Source: Gammaproteobacteria bacterium HGW-Gammaproteobacteria-11
Lineage (GTDB): Bacteria; Pseudomonadota; Gammaproteobacteria; Pseudomonadales; Pseudomonadaceae
Direction of reading: 5' to 3'
Assembly (NCBI GenBank): GCA_002840055.1
Contig: PGZJ01000003.1
Coordinates: 310,001-374,000, forward strand
Length of the DNA: 64,000 bases
Below the pieces are notes generated by a model. That model did not search any database. It saw only the letters and a list, made by a program, of their open reading frames with translations, and had not been told where the DNA came from. How positions within the stretch are numbered: position 1 is the stretch's first letter; each line of letters starts with the position of its first letter. Below are positions 1 to 9,359 of this stretch, in pieces. The translations under genes and the position numbers were made by a program.

Positions 1-90
1 CTCCGGCAAGTGCCAAGGCAATTGATTATCGCGGCCGATCACCCGGTTACGACCCATTGCAGCAATCAGAGCAATATGCGGCTGACTCAT
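1..90 (-). CDS. folA: Dihydrofolate reductase, N-terminal fragment cut by window edge
   Basis: Only the first 30 codons are present and the rest lies beyond base 1. The reverse strand reads [19 protein letters not shown] and continues to LPWHLPE, the N-terminus of bacterial DHFR (start strand, then the Asn/Leu-Pro-Trp-His-Leu Met20-loop segment). DHFR reduces dihydrofolate to tetrahydrofolate using NADPH, regenerating the cofactor oxidised by thymidylate synthase. The start ATG overlaps the thyA stop (ATGA at 87-90), so the two genes are translationally coupled, as expected for consecutive enzymes of the dTMP cycle. It is too short for the ORF list but its identity is clear. Confidence 0.9.
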   Translation of the reverse strand, partial: MSQPHIALIAAMGRNRVIGRDNQLPWHLPE

Positions 91-881
91 ACTGCTACCG
101 GGGCCTTGATATGCGGATGCGCCTGATAGTCCTCGAGGATGAAGTCATCAAAACGGAAGCTGAACAGATCCGTCACCGCCGGATTCAGTCGCATGGTCGG
201 CATTGGATAAGGTTCACGGGACAACTGCAGCTCGGCCTGCTCCATATGGTTGCTGTACAGATGGCAATCTCCCCCCGTCCAGATAAACTCACCGGGCTGC
301 AGACCGCAAACCTGTGCCACCATCAGGGTCAACAAGGCATAACTGGCGATATTGAAGGGCACACCCAGAAAGATGTCCGCCGAACGCTGATACAACTGAC
401 AACTCAGCTTGCCGTCGGCCACATAAAACTGGAATAGCGCATGGCAGGGAGGCAATGCCATCTGATCAACCAGCGCCGGATTCCAGGCCGATACGATCAA
501 GCGACGTGAATCCGGATTGGTTCGCAGCATTTCCAGCAGCTTACTGATCTGGTCGATCGATTCACCATTCGGAGCCGGCCAGGAGCGCCACTGATAGCCG
601 TATACCGGTCCCAAATTGCCCTCTTCGTCCGCCCACTCGTCCCAGATCGATACGCCATTTTCCTTCAGATAGCGGATATTGGTATCACCCTGCAGAAACC
701 ACAGCAGCTCATGCACAATGGATTTCAAGTGACACTTCTTGGTGGTCACCAGAGGAAAACCGGCGGCCAGATCAAAGCGCATCTGATAACCAAATACGCT
801 GTAAGTGCCGGTGCCGGTACGATCAGACTTGAAGGTGCCGTGATCACGCACATGACGCATCAGATCCAGGTACTGTTTCAC
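87..881 (-). CDS. thyA: Thymidylate synthase
   Basis: Makes dTMP from dUMP using 5,10-methylene-THF, releasing DHF. The protein is 264 aa, exactly the usual length of E. coli-type ThyA, when started at the GTG at 879-881. A longer ATG-equivalent start at 911 would add ten non-conserved residues inside lgt. The GTG overlaps the lgt stop (GTGA), and its own stop overlaps the folA start, so lgt-thyA-folA form a tightly coupled run. The catalytic Cys falls at residue 146 in the conserved [10 protein letters not shown] stretch. The RTGTGT phosphate-binding segment near residue 21 and the [20 protein letters not shown] segment are also present. Confidence 0.97.
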   Translation of the reverse strand: MKQYLDLMRHVRDHGTFKSDRTGTGTYSVFGYQMRFDLAAGFPLVTTKKCHLKSIVHELLWFLQGDTNIRYLKENGVSIWDEWADEEGNLGPVYGYQWRSWPAPNGESIDQISKLLEMLRTNPDSRRLIVSAWNPALVDQMALPPCHALFQFYVADGKLSCQLYQRSADIFLGVPFNIASYALLTLMVAQVCGLQPGEFIWTGGDCHLYSNHMEQAELQLSREPYPMPTMRLNPAVTDLFSFRFDDFILEDYQAHPHIKAPVAV

Positions 882-1672
882 GCTTTGCTTCCCTCTTTGC
901 GGTAGGCCCACGCCATCAGCGCAGCGCCAATCAAGATCATTGGCAAGGATAATAACTGACCCATGGTCAACCAGCCAAAGGCCAGATAGCCGAGCTGCGC
1001 ATCAGGCACGCGGACAAACTCGACAAGGAAGCGGAACACCCCGTAGCAGATACCAAACAGCCCCATCACCGCCATGGTCGGACGCGGCTTGCTGGAGTAA
1101 ACCCAGAGAATGACAAAGAGCGCCACGCCTTCCAGAGCAAACTGGTACAACTGTGAGGGATGGCGCGCCAGCTGCAGCGGATCGGTGGGAAACACCATGG
1201 CCCAGGGCAGGTCGGTTGTCTTGCCCCAGAGTTCGGCGTTGATGAAGTTGCCGATCCGCCCTGCACCCAGACCGATCGGCACCATGGGTGCGATAAAGTC
1301 CATCAGCGCCAGAAAGGACACACCCTGCCGGCGGGCAAACCAGGCCACAGCCAACAGCACCCCGATCAGACCACCATGGAAGGACATACCGCCCTTCCAG
1401 ACCTGCAGCATCAGCCGGGGCTCATTCAGATACGCCTCCAGCTCGTAAAACAGCACATAACCCAGACGCCCACCGGCAATGACACCCAGGGCAACCCAGA
1501 ACACCAGATCCGAGAGCTTTTCATTGTCCCAGTCGGGGGCAAAACCAGCCAGCCGACGGCGCGCCAGCCACCAGGCGCCACCAATACCGATCAAGTACAT
1601 CAAGCCGTACCAGTGAATCTGTACCGGCCCCAGTGACAAGGCCACCGGGTCAATCTGTGGATATGGCAGCAT
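878..1672 (-). CDS. lgt: Prolipoprotein diacylglyceryl transferase
   Basis: Inner-membrane enzyme that transfers diacylglycerol from phosphatidylglycerol to the lipobox cysteine of prolipoproteins, the first step of lipoprotein maturation. The product is about 264 aa with seven or so hydrophobic segments. It carries the Lgt signature around [15 protein letters not shown] and an early [10 protein letters not shown] segment with the conserved His and Tyr. The ATG at 1672 is preferred over two upstream GTG codons because a GGGAG ribosome site sits about five bases before it and the GTGs overlap that site. It is nine bases downstream of the TSUP gene and overlaps thyA by four bases. Confidence 0.96.
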   Translation of the reverse strand: MLPYPQIDPVALSLGPVQIHWYGLMYLIGIGGAWWLARRRLAGFAPDWDNEKLSDLVFWVALGVIAGGRLGYVLFYELEAYLNEPRLMLQVWKGGMSFHGGLIGVLLAVAWFARRQGVSFLALMDFIAPMVPIGLGAGRIGNFINAELWGKTTDLPWAMVFPTDPLQLARHPSQLYQFALEGVALFVILWVYSSKPRPTMAVMGLFGICYGVFRFLVEFVRVPDAQLGYLAFGWLTMGQLLSLPMILIGAALMAWAYRKEGSKA

Positions 1673-1681
1673 CACCACTCC

Positions 1682-2464
1682 CTACATGAGAAAATTGATA
1701 CCTACGCCCAGCAACAGCAGGGCGAACAGGCGTTTCAGCAACCGTTGTGACAAACGGTGCGCCAGCCGGGCACCAAAGCCGGCAAACAGCATGCTGGTCG
1801 CCGCAATACCCAGCAGCGCGGGCAGATACACATAACCCAGACTCCACTCAGGTAACGGCTCGGCGGCCCAGCCGGTCCAGATAAAACTCAGTGCCCCAGC
1901 TATGGCTATCGGCAGGCCACAGGCCGATGAGGTGGCTACCGCCTGTTGCATCGGGATACTACGCCAGACCAGGAAAGGCACGGTGAGCGAGCCGCCGCCA
2001 ATGCCAAAGATCGCCGAGGCCCAGCCTATCACGCCGCCTGCACCGGTCAGCATGGCCTTGCCCGGCACATCCTTATCCGCTTTGGGCTTCAATTCAAAGC
2101 CCATCTGTATGGCAATGCAGATGGCAAAAACCCCAATGATTTTCTGCAGCAGCGGCCCGGCTATCAACGCCGCCGTCAAGGCCCCCAGCACAGTACCAAA
2201 GACTATCCCCAGGGTCATCCAGACAAACAATGGCCAACGCACCGCCCCCTTCAAGTGGTGCGCTCGAATCGCATTGATCGAAGTAAAGGCAATGGTTGCC
2301 AGCGAGGTGCCCACCGCCATATGGGTGGCCACCTCGGCAGAAAAACCTTGTAACGCAAAACTGTAGACCAGCACCGGCACGATGATCATGCCGCCACCCA
2401 CACCAAACAGCCCAGCCAGCGTGCCGGCAAAACCGCCGAGAATCAGATAAAGCAGAAATTCCAC
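1682..2464 (-). CDS. TSUP family (TauE/SafE) membrane transporter
   Basis: A 260-aa protein made almost entirely of hydrophobic helices (about eight), with the family's duplicated half motif: GLFGVGGGMIIVPVL near residue 20 and AIFGIGGGSLTVPFLV near residue 155. TSUP proteins export or import small sulfur-containing or organic anions; the substrate here cannot be told. It is the first gene of a run TSUP-lgt-thyA-folA and starts at a GTG preceded by a G-rich stretch. The same neighbour precedes lgt in Pseudomonas (from memory PA0340). The strand is divergent from the TANGO2-family gene at 2723, so the promoter should lie in 2465-2722, where no convincing sigma70 boxes were seen. Confidence 0.88.
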   Translation of the reverse strand: MEFLLYLILGGFAGTLAGLFGVGGGMIIVPVLVYSFALQGFSAEVATHMAVGTSLATIAFTSINAIRAHHLKGAVRWPLFVWMTLGIVFGTVLGALTAALIAGPLLQKIIGVFAICIAIQMGFELKPKADKDVPGKAMLTGAGGVIGWASAIFGIGGGSLTVPFLVWRSIPMQQAVATSSACGLPIAIAGALSFIWTGWAAEPLPEWSLGYVYLPALLGIAATSMLFAGFGARLAHRLSQRLLKRLFALLLLGVGINFLM

Positions 2465-2722
2465 AACACCCCCGAAGACGCCGGATCAGCGCTTGAATAT
2501 GCGGCGCTAGTGTAACGGAAATCTCGCTAGAGGGTCTCATGCAGCCGTGGCCAATTGCGCACATCAAGTAATCATCCCGGGTTTTCAACCCAACAGCCTG
2601 AATGCCTGCCAGGCGGCAGGATTTTCTCCTGCGCCAAACCAGAATGCCCCCTCACCAGGCCGATCAGACACCGACAACCGGGCGAAAAATACGTACACTC
2701 ACGGCAGATAAAGGAGATACCC

Positions 2723-3484
2723 ATGTGTCTGATGGCCTTTGCCTGGCAAACCGGTGAGCACCTGTTGACCCTGCTGGGAAATCGAGATGAGTTCCATGCC
2801 CGACCCAGCCGCGAAGCTGGCTTCTGGGAGGCCGAGGGCCTGCCGGACCTGTTGGCCGGCAAGGATCTGGAGGCCGGTGGCACCTGGCTTGGCGTCACCC
2901 GTCAGGGTCGCTTTGCCGCGCTGACCAATGTTCGCCAACCCGGGAGTCCCGTGGGCACGCGCTCCCGCGGGCACCTGGCACTTGACTACCTCGCCTCCGA
3001 CCAGTCACCAGAAGCCTACCTGCAGCGCATCGCGGCAGAGGGGCATCTATACAGTGGTTTCAACCTGCTGGTGGGCGACTGCCAGCAACTCTGGCACCTG
3101 AACAGCCAGGAAGCCCGACCACAGCACCTGTCGCCCGGCATATATGGGCTGAGCAACGCGTCCCTGGACAGCCCCTGGCCAAAACTTCTGGATCTGCGTA
3201 ACGCACTAGCGGCCCACCTGAACGATGATCCGGCCAGCCTGCTGGACCTGCTCGGCAATACCGATACCTATACCGATGAACGTCTGCCCGCTACCGGCGT
3301 CAGTCTGGAGTGGGAACGCCTGCTGTCAGCCCGGTTTATTCTCGGCGACACATACGGCACCCGGGCCAGCAGTCTGCTGCGCCTGAGCAAAGATGAGATC
3401 ACCTTCACGGAGCGGTTTTTCGGACCAAATGGCACAGCGCTGGGGAAGAACTGCTGGCTGCTGGAACTGGATCAACGGCCCTGA
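2723..3484 (+). CDS. NRDE/TANGO2 family protein
   Basis: 253 aa beginning MCLMAFAW, with the family's name motif NRDE at about residues 20-23 and the following FHARP. TANGO2 homologues are found from bacteria to man and have been linked to haem handling and lipid metabolism, but the bacterial role is not settled. Cys2 directly after the initiator Met could act as an N-terminal nucleophile, a feature seen in many family members. The ATG at 2723 is chosen over the longer reading frame because AAGGAGAT sits at 2711-2718. The 3' end overlaps the convergent ptsP gene by 13 bases. Confidence 0.85.
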   Translation: MCLMAFAWQTGEHLLTLLGNRDEFHARPSREAGFWEAEGLPDLLAGKDLEAGGTWLGVTRQGRFAALTNVRQPGSPVGTRSRGHLALDYLASDQSPEAYLQRIAAEGHLYSGFNLLVGDCQQLWHLNSQEARPQHLSPGIYGLSNASLDSPWPKLLDLRNALAAHLNDDPASLLDLLGNTDTYTDERLPATGVSLEWERLLSARFILGDTYGTRASSLLRLSKDEITFTERFFGPNGTALGKNCWLLELDQRP

Positions 3485-5745
3485 CGCAGCACCTTCTCCA
3501 GCCCCATATTACTCAGGGCCAGATGCAGGGTGCTTTGCACCAGGTGCGGATTGTCAATTTCAATCACTTCATCCAGCAGCGCCTTGGCATCAACCAGACT
3601 GATCTGCCGCAACAGCCATTTGACCTTGGGCAGGTTGGTGGCATTCATGGACAGCACGTCACAACCCATGGCCATCAGCAACACCGCCGAAGCCGGATCG
3701 CCGGCCATCTCGCCACAGACGCTCATGGGCTTGCCCGCCTCACGGCAGGCGACAGCGATCTTGATCAAAGCCTGCAGCACCGCTGGATGCAGTGAGTGAT
3801 ACAGATCAGCTACGCGCGGATTATTGCGATCCACCGCCAGCAGATACTGGGTCAGGTCGTTGGTGCCGACCGACAGAAAGTCGACCATCTGGGCCAACTC
3901 ACGGGCCTGATAGACGGCGGCCGGCACTTCGATCATCACCCCCACGGGTGGCATCGGCACATCGATACCCTCATCAAGGATCTCGCTGTGAGCACGGTGA
4001 ATCAGATGCAGCGCCTCCTCGACTTCATACACACTGCTGATCATCGGCAGCATGATGCGAAGATTGTTCAGCCCCTGACTGGCCTTGAGCATCGCACGGG
4101 TTTGCACCAGAAAGATTTCCGGGTGATCCAGGGTTACCCGGATGCCGCGCCAACCGAGGAAGGGGTTGTCTTCCTTGATCGGAAAATAGGTCAGGGCCTT
4201 GTCGCCACCGATATCCAGGCTGCGCATGGTCACCGGGAGAGGATGGAAGGCACTCAGTTGCTCCCGGTAAGTAGCCTGCTGCTCCTTCTCACTGGGGAAA
4301 CGGTCCTGAATCATGAAGGGCACTTCGGTGCGGTACAGTCCCACGCCCTCGGCGCCGCGATCCAGCGAACGCGCCACGTCAGCCAGCAAGCCGGTATTGA
4401 CCCACAGCGGCATGCGATGGCCATCGGTGGTGACGCAGGGCACATCACGCAGTTTCTCCAGCCCCTGCACCAGCTCCAGTTCTTCGCGCACCAGCTCCAT
4501 GTAGTGGCGCCGCAACTCCTGCGAGGGGTTGGAATAGACCTCGCCGTGGTTGCCGTCGACAATCAGCTCAAGCCCGTCCATGCGCGTGTAAGGCAGATCA
4601 ACAGCACCCATCACGGTGGGAATACCCATGGCCCTGGCCAGAATCGCGACGTGTGAACTGCCGGAGCCGAGGACCGAGACCAGGCCCACCAGCTTTTCCT
4701 TGGGCACTTCACCCAGCATGACCGGCGAGAGCTCCTCACTGACCAGGATGGTCTGATCCGGGAACACGCGGTCCTGCTTGCCGGCCTCCTGCAAATACGC
4801 CAGCAGTCGCCGACCGAGATCCTTGACGTCTGAAGCGCGCTCACGCAGGTAAGGATCGTCCATCATCTCGAAGCGGCCAATATGCGCATTGACTACTTCA
4901 CGCAGGGCACCCTGAGCCCATTGACCTTTACGGATGACCTGTCTGACCTCGTTACCCAGAGCCGCATCATCCAGCATCATCAGATAGACGTCGAACAGGG
5001 CCAGCTCTTCCGGGCGCAACTGCGTCGCCAGTTTCGCCGACATGCCCTGCATATCGCTGCGCACGGCTTCCAGGGCATTGGAAAACAACTGCAGCTCGGC
5101 GTCGATATCCTCAACCGTTTTGTCCGGTACGGCCTTGAGGTCGGCCGGCGGCAGAATCACCACGGCCTGACCTATGGCCACACCGGGGGCACCGGGCACA
5201 GCGTCAAAACGGGTATCCTGAACGGCCTCGCCAGCCCAGCCCAGACCATGGATCGAGCCGGTTGCCTCAGCATGGGCAATCACCCCGGCCAATTGCGCGC
5301 TCATGGTCACCAGAAAGGATTCTTCACCTTCATCAAACTCGCGGCGTTCCTTCTGCTGCACGACCAGCACGCCCATGACCCGGCGGTGGTGAATGATCGG
5401 TACACCGAGGAAGGAGGCGTAGCGTTCTTCGCCGGTCTCGGCAAAGTAACGGAAACGCGGGTGGGAGGCGGCATCCTGCAGGTTGACGGGCTCCTCGCGG
5501 GCGCCCACATAACCGATCAGACCTTCATTGCTGGCCAGACTGACCACGCCAACGGCGTCCTTGTTCAGACCTTCAGTGGCCATCAGCACATAACGCGACA
5601 CATCGGGATCAAGCAGGTAAACCGAGCAGACTTCGGTGCCCATGGCCTCACGCACGCGCTGAACAATGATATCCAGCGCCGCAGACAGATCCTTGGCCGC
5701 GTTGACCTCCTGGACGATGCGCCGCAGCGTGTTGAGCATACTCAT
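3472..5745 (-). CDS. ptsP: Phosphoenolpyruvate-protein phosphotransferase, nitrogen PTS (EI-Ntr)
   Basis: First enzyme of the nitrogen-related PTS: it autophosphorylates from PEP and passes phosphate to NPr and then EIIA-Ntr. The protein is 757 aa. It has an N-terminal GAF domain (about 18-160), which distinguishes PtsP from sugar-PTS EI, then an EI N-terminal domain (from about 175), the phospho-histidine swivelling domain with GSGSSHVAILARAMGIP (His near 366), and a C-terminal PEP-binding TIM barrel with SVGTNDLTQY and the CGEMAGDP cysteine. The start ATG shares one base with the rppH stop (TGATG), so rppH-ptsP is coupled, as in Pseudomonas. The GAF domain is the likely sensor input (glutamine/2-oxoglutarate sensing is known for E. 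coli PtsP). Confidence 0.96.
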   Translation of the reverse strand: MSMLNTLRRIVQEVNAAKDLSAALDIIVQRVREAMGTEVCSVYLLDPDVSRYVLMATEGLNKDAVGVVSLASNEGLIGYVGAREEPVNLQDAASHPRFRYFAETGEERYASFLGVPIIHHRRVMGVLVVQQKERREFDEGEESFLVTMSAQLAGVIAHAEATGSIHGLGWAGEAVQDTRFDAVPGAPGVAIGQAVVILPPADLKAVPDKTVEDIDAELQLFSNALEAVRSDMQGMSAKLATQLRPEELALFDVYLMMLDDAALGNEVRQVIRKGQWAQGALREVVNAHIGRFEMMDDPYLRERASDVKDLGRRLLAYLQEAGKQDRVFPDQTILVSEELSPVMLGEVPKEKLVGLVSVLGSGSSHVAILARAMGIPTVMGAVDLPYTRMDGLELIVDGNHGEVYSNPSQELRRHYMELVREELELVQGLEKLRDVPCVTTDGHRMPLWVNTGLLADVARSLDRGAEGVGLYRTEVPFMIQDRFPSEKEQQATYREQLSAFHPLPVTMRSLDIGGDKALTYFPIKEDNPFLGWRGIRVTLDHPEIFLVQTRAMLKASQGLNNLRIMLPMISSVYEVEEALHLIHRAHSEILDEGIDVPMPPVGVMIEVPAAVYQARELAQMVDFLSVGTNDLTQYLLAVDRNNPRVADLYHSLHPAVLQALIKIAVACREAGKPMSVCGEMAGDPASAVLLMAMGCDVLSMNATNLPKVKWLLRQISLVDAKALLDEVIEIDNPHLVQSTLHLALSNMGLEKVLRQGR

Positions 5746-6233
5746 CAGAGCACCTGATCGCCGAGGGGCAAGCGCGGGGCCAGTTCCTTCATGGCCTTGC
5801 GATACACGTCACGTTTAAAGGCTACGACCTGGCCGAGCGGGTACCAGTAGCTGACCCAGCGCCAGCCGTCGAACTCAGGCTTACCTGACTTGGTCATGCA
5901 GACCCGCTGCTCATCGGCGGTCAGACGCAGCAGGAACCATTTCTGCTTCTGGCCGACACAGACCGGTTGGGAGTGATTGCGGATCAACCGCTGCGGCAAG
6001 CGATAGCGCAACCAGCCACGGGTGCAGGCCAGCACCTCGACATCCTCGGGCAGCAAGCCGACTTCTTCGTGCAATTCGCGGTACAGCGCCTGCTCAGGCG
6101 TTTCATTGCGCTGAATGCCGCCCTGTGGAAACTGCCAGGCATCCTGCCCTATACGGCGCGCCCATAGCACCTGTCCTGACCCGTTGGTCAAGATAATGCC
6201 TACATTAGGGCGAAAACCATCAGGGTCTATCAC
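5745..6233 (-). CDS. rppH: RNA pyrophosphohydrolase (Nudix)
   Basis: Removes pyrophosphate from 5'-triphosphorylated (or diphosphorylated) mRNA, triggering RNase E-dependent decay. It is 162 aa, the usual length. The complete Nudix box runs from about residue 38 to 60 (GGIQRNE...RELHEEVGL), with the Glu residues that bind metal. It starts at a GTG with AAGGA about ten bases upstream. An alternative ATG is not available in frame near the conserved N-terminus [14 protein letters not shown]. It shares one base with ptsP. Confidence 0.95.
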   Translation of the reverse strand: MIDPDGFRPNVGIILTNGSGQVLWARRIGQDAWQFPQGGIQRNETPEQALYRELHEEVGLLPEDVEVLACTRGWLRYRLPQRLIRNHSQPVCVGQKQKWFLLRLTADEQRVCMTKSGKPEFDGWRWVSYWYPLGQVVAFKRDVYRKAMKELAPRLPLGDQVL

Positions 6234-6365
6234 AGCCAGTATCCTTCAGTGCGTATGCAAGGCATTGTTCCACAAAGACGCGCGCAGCGGCAATTGCATC
6301 GTAGCAGGTATTGGCATGCTGCATTATGCTAGTCAGCCCCGCACTGCACAGACTGGAGAAACGGC

Positions 6366-7019
6366 GTGGCACTGGCTATTTTTGACCTGGACAATACCCT
6401 GCTTGGCGGTGACAGCGATCATGCCTGGGGCGAGTTTATCGTGGCCCATGGCATTGTCGATGCCGACCAGTACAAGGCCCGCAACGACGCCTTCTTCAAT
6501 GACTACCTGGCCGGGCGTCTGGATATTCAGGTGTACCTGAACTTCTGCCTGCAGCTGCTGGCTGAGCATCCACAGGAACAATTACAAGCCTGGCATGCCC
6601 AGTTCATGGCCGAGCGCATCGAACCGATCATACTGCCCAAAGCCCTGGCCTTGATTGACCAGCACCGCCAGGCCGGGGATACGCTGATGATCATCACCGC
6701 CACCAATCGTTTCATCACCGGCCCGATCGCGGCGCGTCTGGGCATCGACATCCTGCTGGCCACCGAGTGCGAGCGGGTCGACGGACGCTATACCGGCCGC
6801 ACTACAGATATACCCTGCTTCCGTGAAGGCAAGGTGACACGCCTTGAGCGCTGGCTGCTGGAGAACGGTCAACAACTTGAAGGCAGTTGGTTCTACAGCG
6901 ACTCGCAGAACGATCTGCCGCTGCTGAACATGGTCGACAACCCGGTTGCCGTTGATCCGGACGAGGTGTTGCACGCACATGCTGTGGAGCAGGGATGGCG
7001 GGTCGTCAGCCTGCGCTAA
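6366..7019 (+). CDS. HAD-IB family phosphatase (PA0335-like, probable histidinol-phosphatase)
   Basis: 217 aa HAD hydrolase. Motif I is [14 protein letters not shown] near residues 5-18, with the nucleophile Asp and the general acid Asp two residues later. Motif II is the IITATN Thr near 111, and motif III/IV is the Lys of REGKVTRLE with [11 protein letters not shown] near residue 178. This is the SerB-like HAD-IB subfamily. Its PAO1 counterpart beside rppH (PA0335) has been reported as a histidinol-phosphate phosphatase; applying that here rests on synteny and is inference. The start is a GTG at 6366 with GGAGA nine bases upstream. It is divergent from rppH, with a 132-base spacer. Confidence 0.85.
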   Translation: MALAIFDLDNTLLGGDSDHAWGEFIVAHGIVDADQYKARNDAFFNDYLAGRLDIQVYLNFCLQLLAEHPQEQLQAWHAQFMAERIEPIILPKALALIDQHRQAGDTLMIITATNRFITGPIAARLGIDILLATECERVDGRYTGRTTDIPCFREGKVTRLERWLLENGQQLEGSWFYSDSQNDLPLLNMVDNPVAVDPDEVLHAHAVEQGWRVVSLR

Positions 7020-7029
7020 AAACAGCCTC

Positions 7030-7129
7030 AAGCTACAAGATACAAGCCGCAAGCTGATCAGTGTTGACTGAATTATCCATGTACTCGGACTGCCCTCACT
7101 TGTAGCTTGCCGCTTGTAGCTTGAAGCTG
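7030..7129. repeat. Inverted heptanucleotide repeat array (NNNGCTT family), locus A
   Basis: Between the convergent HAD phosphatase and rlmI genes lie two short arrays of 7-base units. The right array, 7102-7129, has four units (GTAGCTT, GCCGCTT, GTAGCTT, GAAGCTG). The left array, 7030-7057, has four units in the opposite orientation (AAGCTAC, AAGATAC, AAGCCGC, AAGCTGA). They could pair into an imperfect long hairpin across a 44-base spacer. The same unit family recurs at 15193-15220 and 48731-48839. Confidence 0.75.
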
Positions 7130-7145
7130 GCGGCCAACGGCCGCC

Positions 7146-8339
7146 CTAAACCGGCAAGACCCGACAGAACAGCGACTTGATATAGCCGGTTTCCGGGATG
7201 GCCGGATGCAGAGGGTGATCGGGGCCCTGGAAGCCGCGCTCGGTGATGATCAGGCTGCGGTCAAGGTGGCGGCTGGAGGCCAGCAGAATGTCGCGCAGAC
7301 TATCCTCGGCCAGATGCATGGAGCAGGAGGCTGACACCAGAATACCGTCCTTGTTCAGCAACCGCATGGCTTGCTCATTCAGGCGCCGATAGGCCGCTTC
7401 GCCATTGCGGATGTCCTTGCGTTTCTTGATAAAGGCCGGCGGATCGGCAATCACTACATCAAACTTCTCACCGCCCGACTTCAGCTCGCGCAGGGCATCC
7501 ATGACATCGCCTTCGACTACGGCCATCTTCTCGGCCACGCCGTTCAGTACCGCATTCTGCTCGACCAGATCCAGCGCCGGCGCCGAACTGTCGACACACA
7601 TCACCTCGCTGGCGCCAAAGGCAGCCGCCTGCACACCCCAGCCGCCAATATAAGAATACAGATCCAGCACCCGCTTGCCTGCCACATAGGGCGCCAGGCG
7701 CGCCCGGTTCATGCGGTGATCGTAGAACCAGCCGGTTTTCTGGCCATGCCAGACCGGGGCCACAAAGCGCACGCCGTTTTCTTCCAGCTCAACCTGCTCC
7801 GGGACCGTGCCATGGGCGGCTTCAACGTAGGATGGCAGGTTTTCCGCTGCACGTGCGCCGCTGTCATTCTTGAACAGAATGCCGGTAGGCTTGAGTACCT
7901 GAACCAGCGCCTCGACGATGGCATCACGCACCCGTTCCATCCCCGGCGTGGCAATCTGCACCACCAGATAATCGCCAAAGCGATCAACCACCAGCCCCGG
8001 GAGCAAGTCGGCATCACCATAGACCAGTCGATAAAAAGGCTTGTCGAACAGCTTTTCACGCAGGCTCAACGCCACCTGAAAGCGGTGCACCAGCAGCGAC
8101 TTGCCCAGACCATGAGCGGTATCGCGGCTGTGCAGGCGGGCACAGATCAGGTTGGCCGGACTCATGCACACCAGACCCAGCGGCTTGCCCGAGGCGGTTT
8201 CCAGCAGGACTTCCTGACCCGGCTCAAAGGCGGTCAAGGGCGTCTGGGCGGTATCCACTTCGTTGCTGAACACCCACAGGTGACCGGCTTTGATGCGTCT
8301 GTCACTGTTGGATTTGAGACGCAGGCTGGGCAGGGTCAT
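7146..8339 (-). CDS. rlmI: 23S rRNA m5C1962 methyltransferase RlmI family
   Basis: 397 aa class I SAM-dependent methyltransferase with an N-terminal PUA-like RNA-binding domain (about 1-80), an EEHEE-type middle segment (VYGDADLLPGLVVDRFGDYLVVQ near 110-130) and a C-terminal Rossmann domain. SAM motif I is VLDLYSYIGGWGVQAAAFGA near 223. The catalytic region has ADPPAFIKKRKD near 305 and a Cys in VSASCSMHLAED near 355. It probably methylates C1962 of 23S rRNA. It starts at an ATG with GAGGAG directly upstream. It is divergent from the HDOD gene. Confidence 0.9.
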   Translation of the reverse strand: MTLPSLRLKSNSDRRIKAGHLWVFSNEVDTAQTPLTAFEPGQEVLLETASGKPLGLVCMSPANLICARLHSRDTAHGLGKSLLVHRFQVALSLREKLFDKPFYRLVYGDADLLPGLVVDRFGDYLVVQIATPGMERVRDAIVEALVQVLKPTGILFKNDSGARAAENLPSYVEAAHGTVPEQVELEENGVRFVAPVWHGQKTGWFYDHRMNRARLAPYVAGKRVLDLYSYIGGWGVQAAAFGASEVMCVDSSAPALDLVEQNAVLNGVAEKMAVVEGDVMDALRELKSGGEKFDVVIADPPAFIKKRKDIRNGEAAYRRLNEQAMRLLNKDGILVSASCSMHLAEDSLRDILLASSRHLDRSLIITERGFQGPDHPLHPAIPETGYIKSLFCRVLPV

Positions 8340-8458
8340 ATTCGCTCCTCGACTTCGGACGGCAGGGTATTCCGCCGGCCAAACATTATACAGGCTGTCC
8401 TGTGTCGCAGTCTGCGGCTAAACTCGGATGATCCGATGAAATCAGATGAGCGCAGTCG

Positions 8459-9343
8459 ATGAGCCAGGATCTTACTGAAGAGCAGATCAAGAACGCCCTG
8501 CAGGGCATCAGCGTTCCACCGCAACCGCAGATCATGGTCGACCTGCAGATGGAACAGGTGATGCCCGACCCTGACCCGAAGACCATCGCCCGTCTTATCA
8601 GCCAGGACCCCGGCCTCTCAGGCAGCCTGCTGAAAATCGTCAACTCGCCGTTCTTTGGCCTGGCCAATCGCATTTCATCGATTCAGCAGGCGGTCAACCT
8701 GCTCGGCGTCACGCGGGTCATCAACATCATCAATGCCCAGTCGATCCGTGGCGAGATGACCGATGAAAACATCGTCAATCTCAATCGTTTCTGGGACAGC
8801 GCGCAGGATGTGGCCATGACCTGCATGACCCTGGCCAAGAAGATTGGCTGCGTCGAACCGGACGAAGCCTACGCCCTGGGATTGTTCCACAACTGCGGCA
8901 TTCCCTTGATGCTGAAACGCTTTCCGCAGTACATGCAGGTCATGGAAGCGTCCTATGCCTCGCCCGAAAGCCGCATTGTCGATGTGGAAAACCAGCGTCT
9001 GAATACCAACCATGCAGTTATCGGCTACTTCACCGCCAAGTCCTGGTTGCTGCCCCGCCACCTGTGCGAAGCCATTGCCAGCCATCACAACACCCAGAAT
9101 ATTTTCATGCAGGATGAACATATCGACACGGGTTTGAAAAATCTGCTGGCTATCCTCAAGATGGCCGAGCACATCTGCGAATCACATCGGGTTCTGGGCA
9201 ACCAATCGGTGGATCACGAATGGGCCGCCAGCGGCGCACAGATTCTTGAGTATGTCGGCCTCAGCGAATACGACTTTGAATGCATTGAAGGTACCTGTCG
9301 GGAAATGATGGCCACCGGCGAAGGCCGCTATTACCAGGATTAA
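8459..9343 (+). CDS. HDOD domain protein
   Basis: 294 aa, with a HDOD domain covering about residues 15-215 (for example VPPQPQIMVDLQ, ISQDPGLSGSLLKIVNSPFFG, ISSIQQAVNLLGVTRV). HDOD is a degenerate HD fold thought to act in signalling rather than as a phosphodiesterase. No GGDEF, EAL or receiver domain is fused to it. It sits 16 bases upstream of the GcvR-like ACT protein in the same direction, so the two may be cotranscribed, though no functional link is evident. A 13-base palindrome, TCGGATGATCCGA, lies at 8424-8436 in its upstream region. Confidence 0.85.
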   Translation: MSQDLTEEQIKNALQGISVPPQPQIMVDLQMEQVMPDPDPKTIARLISQDPGLSGSLLKIVNSPFFGLANRISSIQQAVNLLGVTRVINIINAQSIRGEMTDENIVNLNRFWDSAQDVAMTCMTLAKKIGCVEPDEAYALGLFHNCGIPLMLKRFPQYMQVMEASYASPESRIVDVENQRLNTNHAVIGYFTAKSWLLPRHLCEAIASHHNTQNIFMQDEHIDTGLKNLLAILKMAEHICESHRVLGNQSVDHEWAASGAQILEYVGLSEYDFECIEGTCREMMATGEGRYYQD

Positions 9344-9359
9344 AAAGGAAAATGACTCC

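Noticed and set aside
8424-8436. Palindrome TCGGATGATCCGA before the HDOD gene
   Set aside because: Short and found once; no repeated copy or matching regulator nearby.
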